64,000 bases of DNA from the NCBI GenBank assembly GCA_947493455.1, contig CANLRB010000009.1, positions 1 through 64,000 on the forward strand, written 5' to 3'. Both the position numbers and the translations under genes were made by a program. Positions 1 to 8,349 of this stretch are shown here, in pieces. Each line of letters starts with the position of its first letter. The first letter of the stretch is position 1. The stretch comes from an uncultured Pseudoalteromonas sp. Lineage in GTDB: Bacteria; Pseudomonadota; Gammaproteobacteria; Enterobacterales; Alteromonadaceae. The notes beneath the pieces were generated by a model that saw only the letters and a list, made by a program, of their open reading frames with translations, ran no database searches and was not told where the DNA came from.

Positions 1-44
1 ATTTGCTTTCGCCTGTAGAGTATGAGAAGAAATACCGAGAATGA
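1..44 (+). pseudogene. C-terminal end of an IS3-family transposase (runs off the left edge)
   Basis: The frame starting at base 3 reads LLSPVEYEKKYRE and then stops at 42-44. The LSPxEYE motif close to the stop is the usual C-terminus of IS3-family OrfB integrases (DDE, rve domain). Only the last 13 codons lie in the window, so I cannot say whether the element is intact. The terminal inverted-repeat-like sequence follows directly. The family call rests on a short motif plus position next to an IS-like end. Confidence 0.6.
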
Positions 45-51
45 CTAGGAA

Positions 52-77
52 GTGTCTAGTTTATTGGTGGCGTATCA
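52..77 (+). mobile_element. Probable right terminal repeat of the IS3-type element
   Basis: A 26-bp stretch starting GTGTCTAG and ending in CGTATCA lies 8 bp after the transposase stop. Read on the other strand it begins TGATACG and ends in a GACAC block, as the ends of many IS3/IS51-group elements do. The other end is outside the window, so the boundary at 77 is an inference. Confidence 0.5.
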
Positions 78-201
78 TCTCAATTTGAATGCCAAAACGT
101 TAATAAATCTCAAATTGAGTGGCAGAACGAAAAAACACTCATTTTGTAGTGCATTGAATATCAAAAGAATTGCCTGCCTGAGATTCTCATTTTAAGTGGC
201 A
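78..201 (+). repeat. Three degenerate 17-bp direct repeats
   Basis: Copies at 78-94, 108-124 and 185-201 follow the pattern TCTCAWWTTRARTGSCA with about three mismatches between pairs. The first two also contain CTCAATTTGA and its reverse complement TCAAATTGAG, so they can form an inverted repeat. They fill the gap between the IS end and the thioesterase start. Multiple short repeats in one orientation are typical of IS21-type element ends, but no second transposase is present here. Confidence 0.5.
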
Positions 202-220
202 CTTACCAAACGCGAAACAT

Positions 221-1009
221 ATGCACTTTGAAGAACTATTAGATCAAGTCAATCACTCACTTAACAACCTTGTTTTCCCGAGCAATTGGTGTCAAGGTCG
301 CACTGCTTTTGGTGGACTCTCTGCAGCTATGCTGTATATGGCAATGAAAAACAACGTGGCCGAAAATCGTCAATTACTGTCACTCAGTACCAACTTTGTC
401 GGCCCGCTACTGGCAGATATCCCTTTCAACATTTCAATTGAAATTCTGCGCGAAGGCAAAAGTGCCACGCAAATGCTTGCAAAAGCAACGCAAAATGATC
501 AAGTTGCACTCATCGCAACAGGCAGCTTTGGTAAAAAGAGAAGCTCAAAAATAGAGGTTGCGGCAAAAAGTGAGTGCCAATTACCTGCCCCAAATATAAC
601 TCAAGTTATGCCATTTCAAGCGGGTATCACACCAGAATTTTTCCAGCATATGTGCGTAAACATTACGAAAGGAAATTTACCTTTTAGTCATAGCCCAAAA
701 AATGACCTTGCGGGTTGGATTAAACTAAAAAGTACACCACAGAAAATGGATATTGAACATATTCTCGCATTGACCGACGCATGGCCTCCTACCGCACTGC
801 AAATGTATGACACGGTCGCGCCTGCCAGTTCCATGTCTTGGTATATTGAGTTTTTACCACATACACAGCTTGCAAACGATGCTTGGCTAGGTTTTGAAGC
901 ATTTGCTCACCAAAGTGCAAACGGATATTGCTTTGAAGAAGCAAACCTCTATAGCGAGTCAGGTCAACTGCTTGCACTCAGTCGCCAAACAGTCGCTGTA
1001 TTTAATTAA
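221..1009 (+). CDS. Acyl-CoA thioesterase-like double-hotdog protein
   Basis: 262 aa. The N-terminal half has WCQGRTAFGGLSAAM (about residues 23-37), the glycine-rich turn of TesB/4HBT_3-type thioesterases that precedes the central hotdog helix. The second half carries a second hotdog with SMSWYIEFL and a C-terminal ARQ-like segment (LSRQTVAVF). Such enzymes hydrolyse acyl-CoA thioesters in the cytosol; the substrate cannot be read from sequence. The ATG at 221 gives a full-length N-terminus for the family although no clear Shine-Dalgarno is visible, because the upstream DNA is IS-derived repeat. The gene may therefore have lost its original promoter. It stands alone, followed by a terminator. 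Confidence 0.85.
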   Translation: MHFEELLDQVNHSLNNLVFPSNWCQGRTAFGGLSAAMLYMAMKNNVAENRQLLSLSTNFVGPLLADIPFNISIEILREGKSATQMLAKATQNDQVALIATGSFGKKRSSKIEVAAKSECQLPAPNITQVMPFQAGITPEFFQHMCVNITKGNLPFSHSPKNDLAGWIKLKSTPQKMDIEHILALTDAWPPTALQMYDTVAPASSMSWYIEFLPHTQLANDAWLGFEAFAHQSANGYCFEEANLYSESGQLLALSRQTVAVFN

Positions 1010-1015
1010 CTTTAG

Positions 1016-1054
1016 TAGAGTAACAGGCTAGCACCTCGTTACTCTATTGTCTTT
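1016..1054 (+). terminator. Rho-independent terminator after the thioesterase gene
   Basis: A 9-bp perfect stem, TAGAGTAAC (1016-1024) and GTTACTCTA (1038-1046), with a 13-nt loop, followed by a T-rich stretch. It starts 7 bp after the stop codon. Confidence 0.65.
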
Positions 1055-1127
1055 TCTATTGCGTTCCCTTATTGTAATTTTTGATTAAGACATATCGAAC
1101 TTAGTTTATTTCAGCTTTTGCCAAAGC

Positions 1128-1156
1128 TTGGACTACACTTTGTCTGTAAATATAAA
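1128..1156 (+). promoter_or_regulatory. Sigma70-type promoter of the TonB receptor gene
   Basis: TTGGAC at 1128-1133 and TATAAA at 1151-1156 are separated by exactly 17 bp, which fits -35 and -10 boxes. The predicted start would be about 15 bp upstream of the GGGAG ribosome-binding site preceding the ATG at 1180. Prediction only. Confidence 0.55.
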
Positions 1157-1179
1157 AATAACAAACATTAGGGAGCCCA

Positions 1180-3135
1180 ATGAAGCGAACCACTCTCTTT
1201 ATGCTTTTCGGCCTCACACATAGTGCGAGTGTATTTGCACAACTCACTGACAGCGAATCCTTATTTGATCTCCCATTAGCGGAATTACTCAATGTCGAAG
1301 TAACAGTTGCCTCAACAGAACTCGAAGCAATTGCGCAAACACCCGCCATTGTCTCGCGCTATAACCGCAGCGATCTTGAGAAAATGGGGATCACCAATTT
1401 ACGTGATGTATTTAATTTTGTGCCGGGCGTCATTGTGCAGCACTCGATAACAGGAATGGCTTCGGTACAGATCAGAGGCATTGATGAGGCATTCAATCAA
1501 AAGGTGCTATTTCTGCTTGACGGCATTCCATACCATCAACCATCACACAGCTTTATTCCGATTGAAGGAATACCCTGGGAGTCTATCTCGCATATTGAAG
1601 TAATCCGTGGACCGGGCGCTGTTTTTCATGGTACGCAAGCATCTGGCGGCGTGTTTAATGTAGTCACCAAAAAACAAGCAATTATCAATTCGCTTTATAC
1701 CAAAGTGGGTACTAACAACCTAACAGAAGCAAGCTTTTTTTACGCTACCAAGATAGACGACGCACGGTTTTCAATTGGCGGAGAAGTTCGCCGAGAAGAT
1801 AAAGAAAGTATCACTTACCGCGCTAACTTTCCTGATATTGGCATCATCGAAGATATAATCCCAAGAGAACTCGAACGCGAGTCACTTATTTTGCGCTATA
1901 CAAATAACGACTTTAATGCGTTCGGTCATATTTTTTCAGACAAAACAGTTGGCATAAACGACGCCTATACTGACGAAAATACGCTGCAACCATTTATCGT
2001 TCAAGCTGATGCCTATCTGGCACATTTCGATTACACTTGGCACTCAAAATACGGTAAAACGAAAGTCTATACAGACTATAATCACTATACGTTTGATTTA
2101 AACATTAATAATTTGTTTGCTCCTGGTGTTAACGCGTTAGTCAACAAAGACAACGGGGGTAAAGACGATTATCGATTTAGAATGGGCACCGAGTACAATT
2201 ATACAATATCAAACGATCTCAATTTCACCCTTGGTATTGAAAATGAAACTCGCTCAATCGGCAATTATAGTTTGCGTTTGGCAACGGACCCTAAAAATGA
2301 ACTCGTGCGATTAATTGACCGCGACAAAGTCGATGAACTATCACTTTATTCTCAATTTGATTACACAATCGAAAATTGGCGTTTACTGTTAGGTGGTCGC
2401 TATACCGATAATGAAATCAGCGGCGATAAAATCACACCTCGTTTAGGTGCTGTCTATTCGTTAAGTACGGCACAATCGTTAAAACTCCTATACTCGACCG
2501 GGTTTAATTCACCAAACCCAACACAAACAAGTATATTTTTGCCTGGCAATGTGATTGGCAACAAAAACCTGTCAGCTGAAACAGTCGAAGCTTTTGATAT
2601 TGCCTACACCTATTCTGAGCCAAACATACTGTTTGTCGCCAATATCTATAAAATGGACGCTGAAGACTTTATTATCCGCCGCTTTAGTGAAGAGCTCGAA
2701 TCTGTTTCGTTTTATAATGCAGGTTATTACACACGCAAAGGCGCAGAGCTTGATTTACAAATCATTGCTGAATCAATCACCTCATTTATCAATATTGCCT
2801 ATCAGCATGATGGCAACAAGGTACGCGTAAATGATCCCGATGCCTTTCGTATTCCAAAACTCACTTTGAATAGCGGTATTTCCTATCAATTATTTACCGG
2901 GCATAACATTGGCGCCAATGTGTCATATATTGGTGAGCGCAGTAATATTAATGGCTATAGTGTTGTCGGTCTAAATTACACTGGAGAATTCGAACATTTT
3001 GACGTGACAGTCAACGTCAATAACCTCTTCAACGAAGCTATCTTAAATCCAAATAACACATCGCAAAATAGTACCTTAGCTGCACAAGGCCCGGAGGGAA
3101 CGCGACTTGAGTTTGGTGTGCGCTTTAAATTCTAA
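1180..3135 (+). CDS. TonB-dependent outer-membrane receptor
   Basis: 651 aa. A signal peptide ends after SVFA (about residue 20). Residues about 50-165 form the plug domain, with VSRYNRSDLEKMG, a VPGV motif, VQIRGI, and IEVIRGPG before the barrel. The remaining 480 residues are alternating beta-barrel strands ending in FGVRFKF with the terminal Phe expected for BAM insertion. GGGAG stands 8 nt before the ATG. It sits in the outer membrane and takes up a ligand with energy from TonB-ExbBD. The lack of neighbouring transport genes leaves the ligand open; the plug is of the colicin-I-receptor/vitamin B12 style rather than the very long SusC type. Confidence 0.92.
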   Translation: MKRTTLFMLFGLTHSASVFAQLTDSESLFDLPLAELLNVEVTVASTELEAIAQTPAIVSRYNRSDLEKMGITNLRDVFNFVPGVIVQHSITGMASVQIRGIDEAFNQKVLFLLDGIPYHQPSHSFIPIEGIPWESISHIEVIRGPGAVFHGTQASGGVFNVVTKKQAIINSLYTKVGTNNLTEASFFYATKIDDARFSIGGEVRREDKESITYRANFPDIGIIEDIIPRELERESLILRYTNNDFNAFGHIFSDKTVGINDAYTDENTLQPFIVQADAYLAHFDYTWHSKYGKTKVYTDYNHYTFDLNINNLFAPGVNALVNKDNGGKDDYRFRMGTEYNYTISNDLNFTLGIENETRSIGNYSLRLATDPKNELVRLIDRDKVDELSLYSQFDYTIENWRLLLGGRYTDNEISGDKITPRLGAVYSLSTAQSLKLLYSTGFNSPNPTQTSIFLPGNVIGNKNLSAETVEAFDIAYTYSEPNILFVANIYKMDAEDFIIRRFSEELESVSFYNAGYYTRKGAELDLQIIAESITSFINIAYQHDGNKVRVNDPDAFRIPKLTLNSGISYQLFTGHNIGANVSYIGERSNINGYSVVGLNYTGEFEHFDVTVNVNNLFNEAILNPNNTSQNSTLAAQGPEGTRLEFGVRFKF

Positions 3136-3139
3136 ATGT

Positions 3140-3169
3140 AAGAGGGTTAAATTAATTACTAACCCTCTT
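3140..3169. terminator. Bidirectional terminator between convergent genes
   Basis: A perfect 10-bp stem AAGAGGGTTA / TAACCCTCTT with a 10-nt loop lies between the TonB receptor stop (3135) and the endonuclease stop (3187). Short T-rich or A-rich flanks on both sides fit use from either strand. Confidence 0.75.
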
Positions 3170-3186
3170 AATCTTATTAAAAAAAT

Positions 3187-4830
3187 CTACCAAATCATGT
3201 CGACAAATTCAGGGTGATCGACAAACGGGTTACGATTTCCTTGAAAATCATGTGCCGCCTGATTTCTATCAAGCTCCAGTTGACTGACTGGATCATTTGT
3301 ATGCCAGCGTTTTAACATAGTCACAACCCAGTTTTCGAACACCTGATCTGACGAACCATCGAGAACGGCATTGCCATAACTCGATTTTGTTTGCCACCCA
3401 CTAATCACATTTTCATAGCGTGTTGCCATATAAAAATATGCGCGGGCAAAATCGCCTTTAAATTCATCGATAGGTTCAAATACCGTGCCTGAATAATTAA
3501 TGGAGCTTGCCGCATTGCCCAACTTACTGCCATTACTTGAGGTATAACTTGCACTGGCTACCTCACCAAATGGATAGCTATTGCGTTTTGCATTAACGTA
3601 GCCATCAGTCGCAAAAATATGATGAATATCCGAGTTCATCGGCTCAACTTTACCGCCAAACCAGCTTTTCGGAAAAGAATGTTCGCGGTTGTAGCAATCT
3701 GCTTCACTATTGTATGAGCCACATTGATCTGACACTGCGACATAATTATAGCTATCAGCACCTGTTGGGTTTTCCGAGTACATATCTAAAATTGAATTGT
3801 CATTTTCAAAGTACGTATCTCTCGAATGTGCGTCATAAAAGTTCCAAATTGCCGAATAACCTTGGGAGCTATGACTTTTAACTATATTATGTAATGCTGA
3901 CTTTAACGCAAAGCCAGTTAATCCTTGCGCTGATGCGTAATAACCAGTTAAGTCGGGCGGCGTTGTTCCGCCGCCACCCGAGCCGCTACCGATCGAAAAT
4001 GGCGTTGCCTCATTGGATTGAAAACTGCCACCGCTCGCGAGTGTTTGCTGCCCATATGTTAAAACGTAATTTCCGTTACCATAATTACAGCATATGCCAT
4101 CACCGTAACTATCTAATATCGTAAAGGTATAGTCGCCAGCCGTTAAGCAGGCGGTTTCAATATATTGTGTATTTGATGCATAGCCATTGCCTGAGGCACT
4201 TGTCGCGCCTGAGCTATTGGTGATTTGCCAACTTGTCTCACCGCCATAGTTATCGGTTTTTAAAGCAAGCGCAACCGAATAGTCATCACAACCGCCGGTC
4301 GGTGGCGGAGGTGGCGGCGTCGTAGAGCCCGATGCCGGTAAAAAGTTATCTATATAGACCACTTCGCTACCATCAAAGCCACTGACATCATAAAATCGCA
4401 GACCCACATTAATGTTTTTGGTGCTCGATGCGGTATAGCTATAACTTATCTGCTGCCATTGCTGGGTCAGCGTCGCATTAGAATAATTCTGATACCCGTC
4501 AATCACTAGGCGGGCTTTTATTCCGCCTTCGGTATGATAGACCCAAGTTGAAAAAAAATAAGTTTGCCCTGCTTCAACGGCAACTTGTTGCTGCAAATCT
4601 GTATTGCTCTGCGAGCCTGTATTCACCGTCACTTGTGCTGCTAAACTACCCGAATTTACAATGCTACTATTTTGCGAAACACTGATCCCGCTATCGATAG
4701 TTGACCAACTTTCAGGGCTGCCATTAACCCAATTCTCAAAATCACCATTGGCAACATCTGCCAAACTCGTATTTGCTATACACATTAAACTACTTGCGAG
4801 CAAAATTTTTTTGTATTTTCCGTGTAACAT
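3187..4830 (-). CDS. Secreted modular endonuclease I with carbohydrate-binding-like domain
   Basis: 547 aa from the ATG at 4830. A longer frame opens with GTG at 4845, but AAGGGA lies 6 nt before the ATG and a signal peptide (cleavage after SLA, about residue 24) follows it. Domains in order: beta-sandwich similar to CBM4/9 modules (about 26-165), a run of six prolines, a cysteine-containing beta domain with DSYGDGICCNYG (about 180-280), a Gly-rich linker, then the endonuclease I domain (about 295-547) with REHSFPKSWFGG and SDIHHIFATDG, which hold the catalytic His and metal ligands, and NRNPFVDHPE near the end. It probably degrades extracellular DNA as a nutrient source or in biofilm. The fold of the middle domain is inferred. 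Confidence 0.9.
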   Translation of the reverse strand: MLHGKYKKILLASSLMCIANTSLADVANGDFENWVNGSPESWSTIDSGISVSQNSSIVNSGSLAAQVTVNTGSQSNTDLQQQVAVEAGQTYFFSTWVYHTEGGIKARLVIDGYQNYSNATLTQQWQQISYSYTASSTKNINVGLRFYDVSGFDGSEVVYIDNFLPASGSTTPPPPPPTGGCDDYSVALALKTDNYGGETSWQITNSSGATSASGNGYASNTQYIETACLTAGDYTFTILDSYGDGICCNYGNGNYVLTYGQQTLASGGSFQSNEATPFSIGSGSGGGGTTPPDLTGYYASAQGLTGFALKSALHNIVKSHSSQGYSAIWNFYDAHSRDTYFENDNSILDMYSENPTGADSYNYVAVSDQCGSYNSEADCYNREHSFPKSWFGGKVEPMNSDIHHIFATDGYVNAKRNSYPFGEVASASYTSSNGSKLGNAASSINYSGTVFEPIDEFKGDFARAYFYMATRYENVISGWQTKSSYGNAVLDGSSDQVFENWVVTMLKRWHTNDPVSQLELDRNQAAHDFQGNRNPFVDHPEFVDMIW

Positions 4831-5160
4831 ATTGTCCCTTGTCACTTAATTAATAGTTGAACATAAAACAAACACTAACGAGTATAAGCTAACCCACAAT
4901 TGTTGCAATAATGTTAAATAACTATATTCATTTATTTACGTTATGTTTAGTATGCTACTAATTTCACTAATGTTTAACTGTTAAGCACAGCGAATAATCA
5001 CGCATATTGTTCCTAAAATAAAAACAACGCCGTTAAACTATATTTTCCTCCTAACATCGCTTTAATTTTGTCTTCACGATAAATATTTTTTGTTTTATTC
5101 ATACAAAAAATTCAATTACTTTTTAACTGAACAAAATACCAAACGTTGTGGATAGCAATT
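4831..5160. other. Divergent intergenic region, 330 bp
   Basis: AT-rich spacer between the divergent endonuclease and maoP genes. It must hold promoters for both, but I see no operator-like palindrome or RNA gene in it. Confidence 0.4.
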
Positions 5161-5499
5161 ATGGCGACAGAAATACGATTAGGAAGTCGAAAATTTTATG
5201 ACGATGAGCACTTTCCCGGCGGGATCGATCGTTCAGGCTTTTTTACCATCCCAGAAGCAAATGTATTAATAAACTATGGCTACACTTTAAATGGACTTTT
5301 TACGGGTGACATAACACCACAAAATTCAGATGAACAAGCATTTGTGGATGAAATCAAGCTAGACCAAAGCTCAAGCATCTACGAAGTTAAATTGTGGCAA
5401 AAATACCTCAAAGCGGTGCATAGAGTTACACACCGAGCCAGTGCAATTAGCACCCGACACGAACACAAAGAATATGTTGAAAATGATGATGAAGCATGA
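5161..5499 (+). CDS. maoP: MaoP (YifE, DUF413) macrodomain Ori organisation protein homologue
   Basis: 112 aa, the same length as E. coli MaoP/YifE. The block RKFYDDEHFPGGIDRSGFFT is the family signature, followed by IPEANVLINYGY, the EEQ/FV segment (DEQAFV) and LWQKYLKAV; the tail is acidic. In E. coli MaoP acts with the maoS site to constrain the Ori macrodomain, and the family is restricted to Dam-containing gammaproteobacteria together with SeqA and MatP. The frame extends upstream to a TTG at 5146, but the ATG at 5161 matches the family start. Any maoS equivalent cannot be recognised here. The gene supports placement in the gammaproteobacteria. Confidence 0.9.
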   Translation: MATEIRLGSRKFYDDEHFPGGIDRSGFFTIPEANVLINYGYTLNGLFTGDITPQNSDEQAFVDEIKLDQSSSIYEVKLWQKYLKAVHRVTHRASAISTRHEHKEYVENDDEA

Positions 5500-5626
5500 A
5501 AATAGCCAAGCAAGTTACCTAGAAAAAAGTAAACCTGCAAAAAGGTTAAAAAAAGAAAAGCCAAGCAACAAATTTAAAAAGAATAAGCGCTCTAAATTTG
5601 ATGATGACGAATGGCAAGAGGAATAA
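5474..5626 (+). CDS. Small basic hypothetical protein overlapping the maoP end
   Basis: About 50 aa in the +1 frame relative to maoP, overlapping its last 26 bp. It is very rich in Lys (KPAKRLKKEKPSNKFKKNKR) and ends with an acidic FDDDEWQEE tail, which resembles small nucleic-acid-associated proteins but matches no family I know. Several in-frame ATGs exist (5474, 5486, 5489, 5492) and no strong ribosome-binding site is seen. Translational coupling to maoP is possible. The frame may also be fortuitous. Confidence 0.35.
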   Translation: MLKMMMKHENSQASYLEKSKPAKRLKKEKPSNKFKKNKRSKFDDDEWQEE

Positions 5627-5845
5627 ATCAAATCTACTTCTTGTTAATGGTGGCATTAACTCCCCCTGCATCTATGCACACCAATGCAGTTATTCGCGAT
5701 GAGATAAATTAATTCAATTTTATTTTTTTAATAGTGATCTCAATTTTGTTTTCCAACGTTTAATTTAATGGTTCCCTTTGATGCTGACGAACCGACAATC
5801 TGATCTGGAAAACTTCTCCTTTTTTGATTTGTACTATTAAGTCAT

Positions 5846-5870
5846 AAGCCCTTTTTTAGGGCTTTTTTTC
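5846..5870 (+). terminator. Strong Rho-independent terminator
   Basis: AAGCCCT (5846-5852) and AGGGCTT (5858-5864) form a 7-bp stem with a 5-nt T loop, followed by a run of seven T. It closes the maoP unit and separates it from the photolyase cluster. Confidence 0.85.
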
Positions 5871-5897
5871 TTACCTTAATGCGATGAGTAGTCCATT

Positions 5898-6050
5898 GTG
5901 AAAAAGTCACAGCTCGCGGCCAAGGTGTGTATCGTCTGCCATAGACCATTCTTATGGCGTAAAAAGTGGGCGAGAGACTGGCAAAACGTCAAGTATTGCT
6001 CCAAACGCTGCGCAAAGAACAGGAGTAAGGCCGCTCAACATGATATATAA
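5898..6050 (+). CDS. DUF2256 zinc-finger protein, partner gene of the FeS photolyase
   Basis: 50 aa from a GTG at 5898; a stop lies in frame just upstream (5889-5891). The translation starts [18 protein letters not shown] and contains [11 protein letters not shown] and VKYCSKRC, giving CxxC (Cys11, Cys14) and CxxxC (Cys34, Cys38), a likely zinc knuckle. This is the DUF2256 pattern, a family regularly encoded next to FeS-type photolyases of the PhrB/CryB group. It overlaps the photolyase start by 11 bp, so the two are translationally coupled. Its role is unknown; a structural or assembly helper for the photolyase is an inference. Confidence 0.88.
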   Translation: MKKSQLAAKVCIVCHRPFLWRKKWARDWQNVKYCSKRCAKNRSKAAQHDI

Positions 6051-7605
6051 AAAGCTCCGATTAGTATTAGGTGACCAACTTAATGCGCAACATTCGTGGT
6101 ATAAACAAAAAAATGAAGATACCCTCTATCTAATCGCTGAACTGAAACAAGAAGCAGTTTACACCACACATCATATTCAAAAAATAGTGGCGTTTTTTTG
6201 CGCTATGGAGCAATTTGCAATTGGTCTTGAGAAAGCGGGATATAATGTACTGCATTTAACCCTCGATGACACTGCAACCTATCCAGATTTGCCATCACTG
6301 TTAATGGACATAATCTCGCAATATAAAATCACTTGTTTTGAATATCAGCTGCCAGATGAACATCGATTACGAGAACAACTTTATAACTTTTGTCAATCAA
6401 CCGAAATACATTCCCACGCCTTTGAGTCTGAACACTTTTTTTTGCGTGATGATGAACTGTATCAATTTTTTAAAGCTGGAAAATCACATCGATTAGAGAA
6501 CTTTTATCGAAAGATGCGTAAGCAGTTTCATATATTGATGAACGATGATGAACCACTAGGTGGTAAATGGAATTACGATGCAGCTAACAGAAATAAGCTA
6601 AAAAATGACGATTTGGCGGAAATACCGATGCCGATGGTTTTCGACAATAATATTAAGCACATTGTACATCGTTTAAATAAACATAAAATTAAATCAATCG
6701 GTACTATTGGTAGTGCGCTGCTGTGGCCTGTCACCCGCAGTCAAGCAAATGAGCTACTTATTTTCTTTTGTCAGGTGTGTTTAAAACACTTTGGCACATT
6801 TCAAGATGCGATGACGGGAAAATTAGTGCATCTAGATCAAGACAGTGGTTGGAGTTTATATCACTCACGTATTGCCTTTGCATTGAACACAAAAATGCTC
6901 TCTCCAGATCATGTGATCCAAACAGCTATTTATTACTATGAGCGCAGTGAAGGAGAAATCAGTATTGCACAGATAGAGGGATTTGTGCGTCAAATTATCG
7001 GTTGGCGCGAGTTTGTGCGCGGAATATATTGGGCCAATATGCCTAATTACGCCACGCTTAACTTTTTAAATGCAAAAAATAGCTTGCCCAACTGGTTTTG
7101 GAATGGCGATACAAAAATGCATTGCTTAGCACATGCGATATCGCAGTCTCTTAATTTTTCATACGCGCATCATATTCAACGGCTAATGGTCACAGGTAAC
7201 TTTTGTCTTATTGCCGGAATTGACCCTGATCAGGTAGAACAATGGTATTTAGGTATTTACATCGATGCTATTGAATGGGTTGAGATGCCAAACACCCGAG
7301 GTATGAGTCTATTTGCTGACGGCGGATTATTAGCGACCAAACCTTACGCAGCAAGCGGTAACTATACAAAAAAGATGAGTGACTACTGTTCATCATGCCA
7401 ATACCAAGTCAATGAAACAATTACCGAAAACGCATGTCCTTTAAATGCTCTATACTGGCACTTTATGCATACTCATAGTGAACGTTTCGCAACTAATCCA
7501 CGTACTAAAATGGTGTATGCCAATTGGTATCGAAAAGACGAAACACAACAAAATGCGATACTCGCAAAAGCAGCTTCCATTTTGAAAAAATTAGACGCAT
7601 TATAA
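6040..7605 (+). CDS. FeS-BCP (PhrB-type, prokaryotic 6-4) photolyase/cryptochrome
   Basis: 521 aa. The opening [16 protein letters not shown] is the start of the deoxyribodipyrimidine photolyase-related family. The C-terminal catalytic part contains [27 protein letters not shown] and [16 protein letters not shown], the FAD-binding core. Four cysteines, Cys362, Cys450, Cys453 and Cys466, match the [4Fe-4S] ligands of Agrobacterium PhrB (350, 438, 441, 454) with identical spacing, so the cluster is very likely present. Known members repair (6-4) photoproducts with light, using FAD, a lumazine antenna and the cluster. The gene is coupled to DUF2256 upstream, with 18 bp to the flavin reductase downstream. 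Confidence 0.95.
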   Translation: MIYKKLRLVLGDQLNAQHSWYKQKNEDTLYLIAELKQEAVYTTHHIQKIVAFFCAMEQFAIGLEKAGYNVLHLTLDDTATYPDLPSLLMDIISQYKITCFEYQLPDEHRLREQLYNFCQSTEIHSHAFESEHFFLRDDELYQFFKAGKSHRLENFYRKMRKQFHILMNDDEPLGGKWNYDAANRNKLKNDDLAEIPMPMVFDNNIKHIVHRLNKHKIKSIGTIGSALLWPVTRSQANELLIFFCQVCLKHFGTFQDAMTGKLVHLDQDSGWSLYHSRIAFALNTKMLSPDHVIQTAIYYYERSEGEISIAQIEGFVRQIIGWREFVRGIYWANMPNYATLNFLNAKNSLPNWFWNGDTKMHCLAHAISQSLNFSYAHHIQRLMVTGNFCLIAGIDPDQVEQWYLGIYIDAIEWVEMPNTRGMSLFADGGLLATKPYAASGNYTKKMSDYCSSCQYQVNETITENACPLNALYWHFMHTHSERFATNPRTKMVYANWYRKDETQQNAILAKAASILKKLDAL

Positions 7606-7623
7606 TTTTGACAAGGTTCCACC

Positions 7624-8295
7624 ATGATTAAACATTTCACAAAGTCCGACATAAACGCACTTGATCAACGCACTCGTGTCCACTTTATCAATAGTTTATC
7701 GGGATTTAAAAGCGCAAATCTTATTGGTACGACAAATGATAATGGCACTCCAAATTTAGCCATGATCAGTTCGGTTTTCCACATTGGTGCAAATCCGCCG
7801 TTAGTTGGTCACATCATACGTCCTGATACTGTACCCAGAGACACCTTAAGCAATCTAACACAAACGGGTAGCTATACAATTAACCATGTTTCATCACTGA
7901 TTTGGCAACAAGCGCATCAAACATCTGCACGCTATGCCCCCGACGTATCCGAGTTTGAAAGAACGCAATTAAGCGAAGAGTATATTGATGGCGTTAAAGC
8001 CCCTTTTGTTGCACAAAGTCAGTTAAAGTTTGCACTTGAAGTACGAGAAATTACGCCACTTAAAATTAACGGCACAATATTAGTCATTGGCGAAATAAGC
8101 CATGTTTTAGTACCCGAGTTCAGTATTCAAAAAGATGGCTATATCGATATTGAATCAATCGATACCGTCACGGTTTCGGGGCTCGATAGTTACCATACAA
8201 CAGATAGGCTGGCACGTTTAGCTTATGCAAAAGCAGAGCAGCCTACCAAGCTCATGAACTTAGATGGCTCTGACTATGACACACCCGTGAACTAA
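7624..8295 (+). CDS. Flavin reductase-like (FMN-binding split-barrel) protein
   Basis: 223 aa. The segment FKSANLIGTTNDNGTPNLAM followed by ISSVFHIGANPPLVGHI and the TVPRDTL turn is the FMN-binding split barrel of the flavin reductase/flavoredoxin family; SYTINHV and the ARYAPDVSEF segment follow. Such proteins bind FMN and reduce flavin with NAD(P)H. It lies 18 bp after the FeS photolyase and 54 bp before the DASH cryptochrome on the same strand, so it is probably co-transcribed. Supplying reduced flavin or reducing the photolyase cofactors is a plausible role but is inferred from position. Confidence 0.88.
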   Translation: MIKHFTKSDINALDQRTRVHFINSLSGFKSANLIGTTNDNGTPNLAMISSVFHIGANPPLVGHIIRPDTVPRDTLSNLTQTGSYTINHVSSLIWQQAHQTSARYAPDVSEFERTQLSEEYIDGVKAPFVAQSQLKFALEVREITPLKINGTILVIGEISHVLVPEFSIQKDGYIDIESIDTVTVSGLDSYHTTDRLARLAYAKAEQPTKLMNLDGSDYDTPVN

Positions 8296-8349
8296 ATTTT
8301 GTTTAAGCACGTATAGGTTTGTAGTTTATGTAATTAGAAAGCAATCAAC

